Positions 7,100 to 13,718 of a stretch of 24,351 nt of DNA are shown here, piece by piece. Origin of the DNA: an uncultured Lachnospiraceae bacterium. Its GTDB lineage: Bacteria > Bacillota > Clostridia > Lachnospirales > Lachnospiraceae. Position 1 is the first letter of the stretch. Every line of letters begins with the position of its first letter. Where the stretch lies: contig CAJUQZ010000058.1 in NCBI GenBank assembly GCA_910588755.1, forward strand, positions 1 through 24,351, in the 5' to 3' direction. Both the position numbers and the translations under genes were made by a program. Below the pieces are notes generated by a model. The model did no database searches. It saw nothing but the letters and a program-made list of their open reading frames with translations, and was not told the origin of the DNA.

Positions 7100-8104
7100 T
7101 TAAAGAGTGGTGCCTCTTTTAATCAGTTCGCCGGAGAAGATGACCTTCTGTGGCATTTCTTCATTGTTGAGTATGCCAATCAGCGTCTTTACGATGTGAT
7201 GGCACAGGGTTTCGAGGCGGTTGTCAACGCTTGTGAGTTCCGGCTCGCAGCAGGTGCTCAGGATAGAATTGTTATAGCCTATGATGGACAGCCCATCCGG
7301 TATGGACAGTCCTTTTTTGTGTGCGAACTTGACAGCGCCGATGGCAAGGTTATCGTCTGCGGCAACGACAGCCCTGTATTTGAGAGTGCTGTCAAGGCCG
7401 GCCAGAAAGTCCGCGATCGCCGGGAGATTTGCGTGATTTCCCGGAAAGTACTGCATATACTCCATGCGCAGCGGCAGTCCCTTCTGGGTGAGCGCGCTCT
7501 GGTAGCCCGAGAGCTTTCGCAGGGCGGAGAAGGACTTGGAGTTGTACAGGTACAGGATATCCTCGATGCCCGTCTCGATCATATAGGAAGTGGCCTGCAT
7601 GGTTGACTTGAAGTCGTCGCAGAGACTGCAGTACACATTCTCACAGTCAAAGTCCGCGTTGAGCAGAAGGATTGGGATTTCGGCCGCCGCCTCGCGGATA
7701 TAATCATTCTCGGCGTCATTGTCGGCTATAAAATTGGAGCCTACGAGAATGACGCTGTCAACCTTCTTGTTGACGAGGAGGTTCAGGTATTTCTGCTTGT
7801 CCTCGAGGTGATAGCCCGTGCAGCAGAGAATGCAGTTGTAGTTGTTCTCCCGAAGTTCCTGCTCGATATGGTAGATGGCGTTGGCAAGATATAAGTCGGA
7901 AGAGTCGGCGCACAGGATGCCGATTGTGTTCATTGAGTTCAAGCCAAGTCCCCTTGCAAAAGCGTTTGGCGTGTAATCGCAAGCCTCGATTACTTCCAGA
8001 ACCTTCTGGCGTGTCTGGGCGCTGACATTGTCAGAACCGTTCAACACGCGCGACACAGTCGCTATGGATACACCGGCTTTCTCGGAGATATCGTATATTG
8101 TCAT
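7100..8104 (-). CDS. LacI-family transcriptional regulator of the uronate locus
   Basis: The start at 8104 gives the classical N terminus MTIYDISEKAGVSIATVSRV (residues 1-20), a LacI helix-turn-helix, and has AAAGGTGG upstream. A longer frame reaching 8317 would run through the leader repeats and is rejected. The 334 residues continue with the hinge NAFARGLGLNSMNTIGILC and a periplasmic-binding-protein-like effector domain ending in ELIKRGTTL. Position in front of uxaC and divergent from kduI argues for control by a uronate or ketodeoxyuronate intermediate, in the manner of KdgR/UxuR-type LacI regulators. This is inferred from context. A palindrome at the kduI start site and a cre-like site at its own start site are candidate operators. 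Confidence 0.88.
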   Translation of the reverse strand: MTIYDISEKAGVSIATVSRVLNGSDNVSAQTRQKVLEVIEACDYTPNAFARGLGLNSMNTIGILCADSSDLYLANAIYHIEQELRENNYNCILCCTGYHLEDKQKYLNLLVNKKVDSVILVGSNFIADNDAENDYIREAAAEIPILLLNADFDCENVYCSLCDDFKSTMQATSYMIETGIEDILYLYNSKSFSALRKLSGYQSALTQKGLPLRMEYMQYFPGNHANLPAIADFLAGLDSTLKYRAVVAADDNLAIGAVKFAHKKGLSIPDGLSIIGYNNSILSTCCEPELTSVDNRLETLCHHIVKTLIGILNNEEMPQKVIFSGELIKRGTTL

Positions 8105-8127
8105 GAGAGTATCCACCTTTCTGAAAA

Positions 8128-8244
8128 ATGTGGCGTGTAACAGCGCAGGATTGCCGCTGTACAGAAAATGCATGCCTGCATGTAACATGTGGCGTGCAGC
8201 AGCACAGGACTTTTGCTGTGCCAAAATGCATGCCTGATTGTAAA
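8128..8244 (-). repeat. Two tandem ~59-bp leader repeats, each with a hairpin
   Basis: Unit 1 (8128-8186) and unit 2 (8187-8244) both start ATGTGGCGTG and share AAAATGCATGCCTG near their right ends; overall identity is roughly 80%. They fall in the ~166-nt untranslated leader of the regulator mRNA (predicted start near 8270). In unit 1 ACAGCG (8140-8145) pairs with CGCTGT (8155-8160). At the same offsets in unit 2 GCAGCA (8199-8204) faces TGCTGT (8214-8219), with a 9-nt loop both times. The innermost pair changes from G-C to A-T, a compensatory change. Together with the flanking promoters this accounts for most of the 325-bp gene-free interval 8105-8429. Confidence 0.7.
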
Positions 8245-8250
8245 AAGCTA

Positions 8251-8264
8251 TGAAAGCACTATCA
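8251..8264 (-). promoter_or_regulatory. cre-like site at the start of the regulator-uxaC transcript
   Basis: TGAAAGCACTATCA matches the catabolite-responsive consensus TGWAANCGNTNWCA at 13 of 14 positions (A instead of G at position 8, as read on the + strand). It begins a few bases downstream of the predicted leftward start site, a position where CcpA binding would block transcription. Sequence match only. Confidence 0.45.
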
Positions 8265-8276
8265 CAACTTAAATAG

Positions 8277-8305
8277 ATTATAGTATGAAAATAACTGAAA
8301 ATCAA
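8277..8305 (-). promoter_or_regulatory. Sigma-A promoter of the LacI regulator-uxaC operon
   Basis: Read on the minus strand: TTGATT (8305-8300), a 17-bp spacer, then a perfect TATAAT (8282-8277). The start is expected near 8270, giving a leader of about 166 nt that contains the tandem repeats. Confidence 0.65.
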
Positions 8306-8324
8306 GTGAAACTGCAATATTTTA

Positions 8325-8353
8325 TTGACGAATCGGTGTGTCTGCGGTAAAAT
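8325..8353 (+). promoter_or_regulatory. Sigma-A promoter of kduI
   Basis: TTGACG (8325-8330), 17-bp spacer, TAAAAT (8348-8353). Both hexamers are one base from consensus. The start site should be near 8360, giving a leader of about 70 nt. Confidence 0.7.
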
Positions 8354-8366
8354 GTAAGTACTTACA
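8353..8366 (+). promoter_or_regulatory. 14-bp perfect palindrome at the kduI start site, candidate operator
   Basis: TGTAAGTACTTACA is perfectly self-complementary and sits directly on the predicted transcription start of kduI, overlapping the last base of the -10 box. A repressor bound here would block initiation. The LacI-family regulator encoded divergently is the natural candidate, though its centre (TA rather than the common CG) is atypical for that family. Confidence 0.55.
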
Positions 8367-8429
8367 ATAAATCGGTATAAAAAGTTTTATTTTGTAACAC
8401 ACTATATTAAATAAAGGAAGGGAAAAAAC

Positions 8430-9290
8430 ATGGAACTGAGAACTGCTGCATCACCTAAGGACGTAAAGTACTACACAACCGAGAGACTGCGGGAGGAATT
8501 TCTGATCGATGACCTGTTCAAAGCAGGAGAGATCAAGCTCGTCTACAGCCACATTGACCGCATCATCACAGGCTCGGCGGTGCCGGTAGAGCCGCTCACA
8601 CTGACTGCCGGGGACGAGCTTCGCGCGGCGTATTTCTGCCAGAGACGCGAGCTGGGCGTCATCAATATCGGGCCTGCGGGGACGATAACGGTAGACGGCA
8701 AAAAGTACGAGGTAGGACATAAGGAAGGCATGTACATCGGCATGGGCGCCAAGGAGATCGTCTTCGCGTCTGAAGACGCGAAAAATCCGGCAAAGTTTTA
8801 TTTGAACAGCGCGCCCGCGCACAAGACATATCCGACAAAGCTGATCAAGCCGCAGGGCGAGGCGTCGGAGGAGGTCGTGATCATCAAGGACGAGAACAAG
8901 GTGGAGCTTGGGTGTCTTGAGGATGCAAACCACAGGGTGATCAACAAGTATATCCTTCCCGGACAGGTTGAGAGCTGCCAGCTCGTCATGGGCATGACAG
9001 CGCTAAAGCCCGGAAGCGTATGGAATACGATGCCGTGTCATACACATGACAGGCGCATGGAGGTTTATCTGTATTTTGACATGCCCGAAGATGCGTTTGT
9101 GATGCATTATATGGGTGAGCCGCAGGAGACAAGGCATATCGTTATGAGAAATGAGCAGGCCGTGATCTCGCCGAGCTGGTCAATCCACGCTGGAAGCGGC
9201 AGCCGCGCATATACCTTTATCTGGGGTATGGTGGGAGAAAACCAGGACTTTGACGACATGGACGGAGTGCGCATGCAGGATCTGATGTAG
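8430..9290 (+). CDS. kduI: 5-dehydro-4-deoxy-D-glucuronate isomerase
   Basis: The ATG is preceded by AAGGAAGGG. The 286-residue protein starts with the KduI-type MELRTAASPKDVKYYTTERL and shows the cupin metal site as PCHTHDRRMEVYLYFDM: His204, His206 and Glu211, with a fourth ligand at His253 in SWSIHAGSGS. These correspond to the zinc ligands of E. coli KduI shifted by eight residues. KduI (EC 5.3.1.17) converts 4-deoxy-L-threo-5-hexosulose uronate, produced from unsaturated galacturonate or glucuronate released by pectin or glycosaminoglycan lyases, into 3-deoxy-D-glycero-2,5-hexodiulosonate. It is divergent from the LacI regulator and uxaC, forming a small uronate regulon. It has its own promoter, operator-like palindrome and terminator. 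kduD is not in the window. Confidence 0.96.
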   Translation: MELRTAASPKDVKYYTTERLREEFLIDDLFKAGEIKLVYSHIDRIITGSAVPVEPLTLTAGDELRAAYFCQRRELGVINIGPAGTITVDGKKYEVGHKEGMYIGMGAKEIVFASEDAKNPAKFYLNSAPAHKTYPTKLIKPQGEASEEVVIIKDENKVELGCLEDANHRVINKYILPGQVESCQLVMGMTALKPGSVWNTMPCHTHDRRMEVYLYFDMPEDAFVMHYMGEPQETRHIVMRNEQAVISPSWSIHAGSGSRAYTFIWGMVGENQDFDDMDGVRMQDLM

Positions 9291-9327
9291 GAATGCCAAT
9301 TGAGCAGGATGGGACTTGACTGTGCCC

Positions 9328-9373
9328 AAAAGGGCTCTCTGACAATGCAGGATATTGCCGGAGGGCTCTTTTT
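9328..9373 (+). terminator. Strong rho-independent terminator of kduI
   Basis: The left arm (9328-9346) and right arm (9354-9372) form a long stem with a 7-nt loop. The outer part is built from the direct repeat AGGGCTCT (9331-9338 and 9362-9369), which can pair with itself through two G-U wobbles. The inner part is CTG/CGG and CAAT/ATTG around one A-C mismatch. Five T (9369-9373) follow, and AAA on the left extends the pairing. Confidence 0.85.
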
Positions 9374-9380
9374 ATGCACA

Positions 9381-9423
9381 GCCCCATGCAGAGGAAATAT
9401 GCCGCTAAGGCGGCGCATGGGGC
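9381..9423. ncRNA. Candidate structured RNA element (nested hairpin)
   Basis: GCCCCATGC (9381-9389) pairs with GCATGGGGC (9415-9423). Directly inside on the right, GCCGC (9401-9405) pairs with GCGGC (9410-9414) around a TAAG loop, so the two helices can stack. The left side has an 11-nt bulge containing GAGGAAATAT. All 14 pairs are Watson-Crick. It begins just after the kduI terminator T-run. There is no T-run behind it, so it is not an ordinary terminator. Class unknown. Confidence 0.35.
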
Positions 9424-9539
9424 GCGCGGCGAGTAGTGGAGAAGGACGTTCCCCTCTCGATTGCACACGGGCACCCAGAGAAAAAAGTCATCTTAGGTTG
9501 ACGGGAGTCCAGTGCGACCAATGATAGAGATATCGTCAA

Positions 9540-9574
9540 TTTCCTACGTGCTTGTACACGGACACGTAAGGAAA
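9540..9574. repeat. Long inverted repeat in the kduI-glgX intergenic region
   Basis: TTTCCTACGTG (9540-9550) and CACGTAAGGAAA (9563-9574) are reverse complements apart from one extra base, with a 12-nt loop (CTTGTACACGGA) that itself contains the short palindrome TGTACA. This could be a structural end of a transcript from 9374 onward or part of an interspersed repeat. Confidence 0.45.
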
Positions 9575-9722
9575 TGAGTAGTTTCGCTGCACGCGCGAGT
9601 GGGAGAGATGGTCATTTCGCTACGCAAACACATATAGACATAAAAAACATACAAAAAAATGGAGCGCATTCTGCATTTTTGTAGTAAATAGTTGTAAAAA
9701 ATGTGAAAATTAGACAGAAACG

Positions 9723-9751
9723 TTGCGTCGTTTTGGAATATCATGTAGAAT
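9723..9751 (+). promoter_or_regulatory. Candidate promoter of the glgX-type gene
   Basis: TTGCGT (9723-9728), 17-bp spacer, TAGAAT (9746-9751). This gives a leader of about 115 nt. A GAAACGTT sequence overlaps the -35, loosely like half of the GAAAACGTTTTC operators in front of the second lacI gene. Confidence 0.45.
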
Positions 9752-9872
9752 TAAAATGTATATGCACTTTTTCCCCGTACTAAACATCTATAAATATTGT
9801 GAAGTTATTGAATTACAGGTTCTAAACGCTGCATGATTGGTTAGAATGATAGCAAGGGAGGATTGTTAAATT

Positions 9873-11984
9873 ATGAAGTATATCGGTTCGGGACTAGAAA
9901 GAAAATATTATCCGCCGACAGATGAGGTAGCCGGTTTTCAAGTCCGGCCCGGAAAGTTTTTGGAAAATGGTGCGATCCGGGTTGACGAGGGAGTGAATTT
10001 TACGATTCATTCAAACGGGGCGAAATCCTGCAGCCTGTGTCTGTTCCATGTCGGTGAGCATGAACCCTATGCGGTGCTGCCGTTCCCGGAGTCCTGCCAG
10101 ATGGGCGGAACATACTCTATGGTAGTCTATGGACTCAAGCCACGGGAATTTGAGTATGCATATCAGTTTGATGGTGAGTACAATGTCAGCAAAGGGCTTC
10201 TGTTTGACAAGACAAAATATATTCTGGACCCCTATGCGAAATCTGTGGCGGGACAGGAGATCTGGGGGAAGGAAAAACCTGTCTCGGAGCGCATGTATAA
10301 GGCCCGGGTAGTGGACAGCGGGTATGACTGGGGGAATTTTAAGAACACCAGTTTGGAGCCGAAGGATATGATCATCTACGAGATGCATGTGCGTGGATTT
10401 ACACAGGACAAATCCTCGGGTGTGCAGCACAGAGGGACTTACGCAGGAATTAAGGAGAAGATTCCGTATCTGCTGGAGCTTGGCGTTAATGCGGTGGAGC
10501 TCATGCCGATCTTTGAGTTTGACGAGGCGGAGGATGTGCGCGTCGTCGATGGGGAGAAGCTGCTCAACTACTGGGGATACAGTACCGTGTGTTTCTTCTC
10601 GCCAAACATTGCCTACGCGGCGGACACGCGCCCAGGCAAGGCGGGAAATGAGTTTCGGAGTCTGATCCATGAGCTGAATGCAAATGGTATCGAAGTGATT
10701 CTCGACGTTGTGTTCAACCACACGGCGGAGGGGAATGAGATGGGACCCTGCTTTTCATTCAAGGGCATCGACAACAACATTTACTATATGCTGACGCCTG
10801 ATGGAAAGTATTATAATTTCAGCGGTTGCGGCAACGTCATGAACTGCAATCATCCGATCGTGCAGCAGTTTATCCTGGAGTGCCTGCGTTACTGGGTTGT
10901 CTCGTACAGGGTGGACGGTTTCCGGTTTGACCTTGCCTCCATCATGGGACGAAATGAGGACGGTTCTCCGATGAGCAAGCCGCCATTGCTGCAGAGCCTG
11001 GCGTTTGATCCGGTGCTTGGCAATGTGAAGCTGATTGCCGAGGCGTGGGACGCGGGCGGACTTTACCAGGTGGGCAGCTTCCCATCATGGAACCGCTGGG
11101 CGGAGTGGAACGGACGATATCGCGACGATATGCGCTGCTTCCTGAAAGGGGACTACGGCATGGCGCAGGCGGCAATCAACCGCATTACAGGCTCGCTTGA
11201 CCTGTATGGGAAAGAGAACCGCGGGGAGAATGCCACGGTTAATTTCTTAAACTGTCATGATGGCTTTACGCTCTATGACATGTACGCCTACAATTATAAG
11301 CACAATGAAAAGAACGGGTGGGACAACACGGACGGGGCAAACGACAACAATAGCTGGAACTGCGGTGTGGAGGGCGAGACGGACGATCCCGAGGTTCTGG
11401 CACTTCGCAAGCGCCTGCGCAAGAATGCGTTTGCAATTCTGATGTGCAGCAGGGGTTCTGCGATGTTTCTTGCGGGAGATGAGTTCTGCAACACGCAGTT
11501 TGGCAACAACAATGCCTACTGCCAGGACAATATCGTGTCGTGGCTGGACTGGAACCGCAAGGAAGAGTACAGCGAGATGTTTGAGTTCTGCAAGTTCATG
11601 ATCAGCCTGCGCAAGAAGCACCCTATACTGCGGGGGCGTTCGGGGCCAAGCGGATGCGGTTTCCCGGAGGTTTCCCTGCACAACAAGACGGCATGGAACA
11701 GCAACTGCGGGCCGGACACACGCATGATCGGCATTATGTTTGCAGGGCGTACCGAGGGCAATCGTGAGGACGACATCATCTATATCGGTGTTAACGCGTT
11801 TTGGGAGAAGGAGCCGGTGCAGCTTCCTAAGCTGCCGCTGGGCAGAAAGTGGCGCATTATTATGAATACTGAGTTTGACCACACGCCGGATACAGATTAT
11901 CACACGTTGACAAACTGGGTGGAAAGCGATACGATTGTCATGTATCCAAGATCTGTTGTGATTGCGATAGTTGACAAATATTGA
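9873..11984 (+). CDS. glgX: Glycogen debranching enzyme, GlgX/isoamylase type (GH13)
   Basis: The 703-residue protein has an N-terminal CBM48-like domain (about residues 15-130) and a GH13 catalytic barrel. The conserved regions are visible: region I as DVVFNH (278-283), region II as GFRFD with nucleophile Asp353, region III as IAEAWD with acid/base Glu390, and region IV as NCHD (His462, Asp463). Other GlgX/isoamylase landmarks are IYEMHVRGFT, LNYWGYSTVCFFSP and SRGSAMFLAGDEFCNTQFGN. The enzyme hydrolyses alpha-1,6 branches in glycogen or limit dextrins in the cytosol; no signal peptide is present. Together with the glycogen phosphorylase at 13937 it would complete glycogen breakdown: the phosphorylase shortens chains and this enzyme removes the stubs. 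The RBS is AGGGAGG at slightly long spacing. Pullulanase-type specificity is possible. Confidence 0.92.
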   Translation: MKYIGSGLERKYYPPTDEVAGFQVRPGKFLENGAIRVDEGVNFTIHSNGAKSCSLCLFHVGEHEPYAVLPFPESCQMGGTYSMVVYGLKPREFEYAYQFDGEYNVSKGLLFDKTKYILDPYAKSVAGQEIWGKEKPVSERMYKARVVDSGYDWGNFKNTSLEPKDMIIYEMHVRGFTQDKSSGVQHRGTYAGIKEKIPYLLELGVNAVELMPIFEFDEAEDVRVVDGEKLLNYWGYSTVCFFSPNIAYAADTRPGKAGNEFRSLIHELNANGIEVILDVVFNHTAEGNEMGPCFSFKGIDNNIYYMLTPDGKYYNFSGCGNVMNCNHPIVQQFILECLRYWVVSYRVDGFRFDLASIMGRNEDGSPMSKPPLLQSLAFDPVLGNVKLIAEAWDAGGLYQVGSFPSWNRWAEWNGRYRDDMRCFLKGDYGMAQAAINRITGSLDLYGKENRGENATVNFLNCHDGFTLYDMYAYNYKHNEKNGWDNTDGANDNNSWNCGVEGETDDPEVLALRKRLRKNAFAILMCSRGSAMFLAGDEFCNTQFGNNNAYCQDNIVSWLDWNRKEEYSEMFEFCKFMISLRKKHPILRGRSGPSGCGFPEVSLHNKTAWNSNCGPDTRMIGIMFAGRTEGNREDDIIYIGVNAFWEKEPVQLPKLPLGRKWRIIMNTEFDHTPDTDYHTLTNWVESDTIVMYPRSVVIAIVDKY

Positions 11985-12047
11985 TGATTTGGCATATAAT
12001 GCAAAAGTGTTGGCAAATATTGGTTATCTGTCATTTTTAAACACAAT

Positions 12048-12078
12048 CTAAGGAACTGTCCGATATGCAGTTCCTTAG
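12048..12078 (+). terminator. Hairpin behind the debranching enzyme gene
   Basis: CTAAGGAACTG (12048-12058) and CAGTTCCTTAG (12068-12078) form a perfect 11-bp stem with a 9-nt loop. Only two T follow directly, so termination may be partial. Confidence 0.6.
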
Positions 12079-12113
12079 TTACTGTAAGAAGTCTTAGGAA
12101 TGTATAAGGAATA

Positions 12114-12142
12114 TTGATATTATTAAGAGATTTTTGTTATGG
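12114..12142 (+). promoter_or_regulatory. Weak candidate promoter of the CheY-like gene
   Basis: TTGATA (12114-12119), 17-bp spacer, TTATGG (12137-12142). The -10 is poor; listed because the receiver gene lies behind a hairpin and needs a promoter or readthrough. Confidence 0.3.
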
Positions 12143-12186
12143 TGGTATTGCAATGCAACATGGGAATTTAGAAAGGAGATCATACA

Positions 12187-12546
12187 ATGGCAAATGTATT
12201 GGTAGTAGATGATGCGGCTTTTATGAGAATGACGATCAAGAAGATGCTTGAATCGGAAGGGCATAAGGTTGTGGGTGAAGCGGGAAACGGTGTGGAAGCT
12301 GTCCAGAAGTATACGGAACTTCAGCCCGATGTCGTGACACTTGACATCACCATGCCGGAGATGAACGGGGTCGATGCATTAAAGCGCATCAAGGAGTATG
12401 ACCCGAAAGCGAAGGTTATCATGTGCTCGGCGATGGGGCAGCAGGTGATGGTGGCACAGGCGATCCAGAGCGGTGCGAAAGATTTTATCGTGAAGCCTTT
12501 CCAGCAGGATCGGGTGGTCGCTGCAATCAACAGAGTTATGGGATAA
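12187..12546 (+). CDS. Single-domain response regulator, CheY-like
   Basis: The ATG follows AGAAAGGAGAT. The 119-residue protein is a bare receiver domain with no output domain. The acidic pocket is Asp8-Asp9, the phospho-acceptor Asp53 lies in TLDITMPEMNG, the switch residue is Ser81 (CSAMGQ), and Lys103 lies in VKPFQ; all required residues are present, so it should be phosphorylated by a histidine kinase. No kinase, CheA or other chemotaxis gene is in the window. In motile clostridia such proteins act as CheY at the flagellar motor, and related ones serve as stand-alone phospho-relay intermediates. Its position between two glycogen-degradation genes and before a sugar-type LacI regulator is unusual. 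It is bounded by a hairpin and an intrinsic terminator, suggesting its own transcript. Confidence 0.9.
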   Translation: MANVLVVDDAAFMRMTIKKMLESEGHKVVGEAGNGVEAVQKYTELQPDVVTLDITMPEMNGVDALKRIKEYDPKAKVIMCSAMGQQVMVAQAIQSGAKDFIVKPFQQDRVVAAINRVMG

Positions 12547-12569
12547 AAAAATAAAAAATGGAAAAAATT

Positions 12570-12599
12570 AAAAATAACGGTAGACAAACCGTTATTTTT
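12570..12599 (+). terminator. Rho-independent terminator of the CheY-like gene
   Basis: AAAAATAACGGT (12570-12581) pairs with ACCGTTATTTTT (12588-12599), loop AGACAA; the T-rich arm supplies the U-tract, and the A-rich left arm could serve on the other strand. Confidence 0.85.
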
Positions 12600-12612
12600 A
12601 TTGTATGATATA

Positions 12613-12638
12613 GAAAACGTTTTCTGGAAAACGTTTTC
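12613..12638 (+). promoter_or_regulatory. Twin LacI/CcpA-type operators
   Basis: Two perfect copies of the 12-bp palindrome GAAAACGTTTTC (12613-12624 and 12627-12638) lie 14 bp apart centre to centre. The central CG and flanking A/T runs are typical for LacI-family operators, and the second copy with its flanks (GGAAAACGTTTTCA) also fits cre at 13 of 14 positions. They lie just upstream of the second lacI gene, so autoregulation or CcpA control is likely. No other copy occurs in the window. Confidence 0.75.
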
Positions 12639-12663
12639 ACAATAAGATGCGATGTGGGAAATA

Positions 12664-12672
12664 TGCTATAAA
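12664..12672 (+). promoter_or_regulatory. Extended -10 promoter of the second lacI gene
   Basis: TGCTATAAA has the TGn extension followed by TATAAA. No good -35 is present, as is common for extended -10 promoters. The twin operators end about 26 bp upstream. Confidence 0.4.
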
Positions 12673-12710
12673 TACTATAAAGTGACAATGAACAACAGCG
12701 TGTGTGGAAA

Positions 12711-12720
12711 AGAAGGTGAT
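12711..12720 (+). promoter_or_regulatory. Ribosome binding site that decides a TTG start
   Basis: AGAAGGTGAT matches the ideal AGGAGGTGAT at 9 of 10 positions. It is 7 nt from the TTG at 12728 but overlaps the ATG at 12719 and lies behind the GTG at 12704, so only the TTG is correctly spaced. Confidence 0.65.
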
Positions 12721-12727
12721 GTATGGG

Positions 12728-13717
12728 TTGGTTTCAATAAGAGACGTTGCAAAACAGGCAGGTGTGGCGATATCAACAGTCTCAAAGGTTTTAAACCACT
12801 ACCCCAATGTGAGTGAGGAGACAAGGAGAAAGGTCAACGCAGCGATCGCGGAGCTTGACTTTGTACCCAATACAATCGCCTCGGCACTGTCCTCTAAGAA
12901 GACGGGGCGGACAGCACTGGTGCTTGATGTAAACAGGCATCCGCAGACCGTGGATGAGATTCCGATGCAGTATATCATCGGGGCGATCAACATGGCAAAG
13001 GAAATGGGCATAGATATCATTACGGTGTTCTTTACCATGATTGCCGAGATGACTGTGGACGAGATGACGCGCTATTTTCAGTCGCAGGGTATAGAGGGGC
13101 TGGTCATATGTGGCCTCTCAAAAGATGACTTGACGCTGCGAGAGCTGGTGGAGGGTGGAAAATTTAAGAGTGTGCTGATTGATGCGCCGGGAGTTGACAG
13201 GAACACATCGAGTATCCATATTGACAATGAAAAGGCACAGTATGAGGTCGCCAAAAAGTTTCTGGGGGAGAAGGTATACAAAAAGATTTTGTATCTGTCT
13301 GGAAAGAAAAACGGTTACGTGTCCGAGGAGCGCTTGAACGGCATGAAGCGGCTAGCGGAGGAGCTTGGCCTGCGGGTATTGGTCAGGAATGGCAATTTCA
13401 GTGAGCTTGAGGCGAGAAAGCTGACAATGCAGTATGCACAGGGCAAGGACGCGATTATCTGCGCGTCGGACATGATGGCGATTGGCGCGATGAAAGCGCT
13501 GATTGACATGGACATCTACAGGCCAGTGTGCGGGTTTGATGGAGTGAGCCTCATGGGTTACGCGGGAAAGCAGATGCACACAGTACGGCAGGATTTTCAG
13601 AGGATTGCTGCTAGCGCGGTAGAGGAGCTCTCACGCCTGATGGAGGGCGAGAGCGGACAGGACATCATTGTGCCGCACAAGTTGATCCGCATTCAGTATC
13701 TCGATGTGATATCATAG
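12728..13717 (+). CDS. LacI-family transcriptional regulator of the glycogen/alpha-glucan locus
   Basis: From the TTG at 12728 the protein reads (M)VSIRDVAKQAGVAISTVSKV, a textbook LacI start and DNA-binding domain; in-frame GTG (12704) and ATG (12719) codons give longer versions without a usable site. The 329 residues include the hinge-helix region PNTIASALSSKKTGRTALVL and a shortened effector domain ending RIQYLDVIS. It lies between the CheY-like gene and glycogen phosphorylase, with twin GAAAACGTTTTC operators in its own promoter. A role as regulator of glycogen or maltodextrin genes is inferred from position and operator type. The last ~23 codons are repeated directly behind the stop codon (13719-13787), evidence that a second lacI copy once stood here. 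Confidence 0.87.
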   Translation: MVSIRDVAKQAGVAISTVSKVLNHYPNVSEETRRKVNAAIAELDFVPNTIASALSSKKTGRTALVLDVNRHPQTVDEIPMQYIIGAINMAKEMGIDIITVFFTMIAEMTVDEMTRYFQSQGIEGLVICGLSKDDLTLRELVEGGKFKSVLIDAPGVDRNTSSIHIDNEKAQYEVAKKFLGEKVYKKILYLSGKKNGYVSEERLNGMKRLAEELGLRVLVRNGNFSELEARKLTMQYAQGKDAIICASDMMAIGAMKALIDMDIYRPVCGFDGVSLMGYAGKQMHTVRQDFQRIAASAVEELSRLMEGESGQDIIVPHKLIRIQYLDVIS

Positions 13718-13718
13718 T

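Larger units (their letters stand above)
9374..9722. other. Gene-free, structure-rich intergenic region between kduI and glgX
   Basis: No ORF with a ribosome binding site or protein similarity is seen here. The 74-codon frame at 9300-9524 overlaps the terminator and hairpins. Between 9381 and 9630 are two long inverted repeats (listed separately) and the related short motifs TTTCGCTGCACGC (9591 region) and TTTCGCTACGC (9616 region). Right of 9630 the sequence becomes AT-rich with no clear feature until the promoter at 9723. A small RNA or an interspersed intergenic repeat are the options I consider; I cannot choose between them. Confidence 0.4.

Noticed and set aside
8105..8317. Upstream extension of the uronate LacI regulator to 8317
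   Set aside because: It would translate the tandem hairpin repeats and the cre-like site; the start at 8104 gives the family N terminus and has AAAGGTGG.
9300..9524. 74-codon frame after kduI
   Set aside because: It overlaps the terminator and the nested hairpin, has no ribosome binding site and no protein-like pattern.
10011..10721. 236-codon open frame antisense to glgX
   Set aside because: Shadow of the GH13 gene, whose catalytic motifs are all intact on the + strand.
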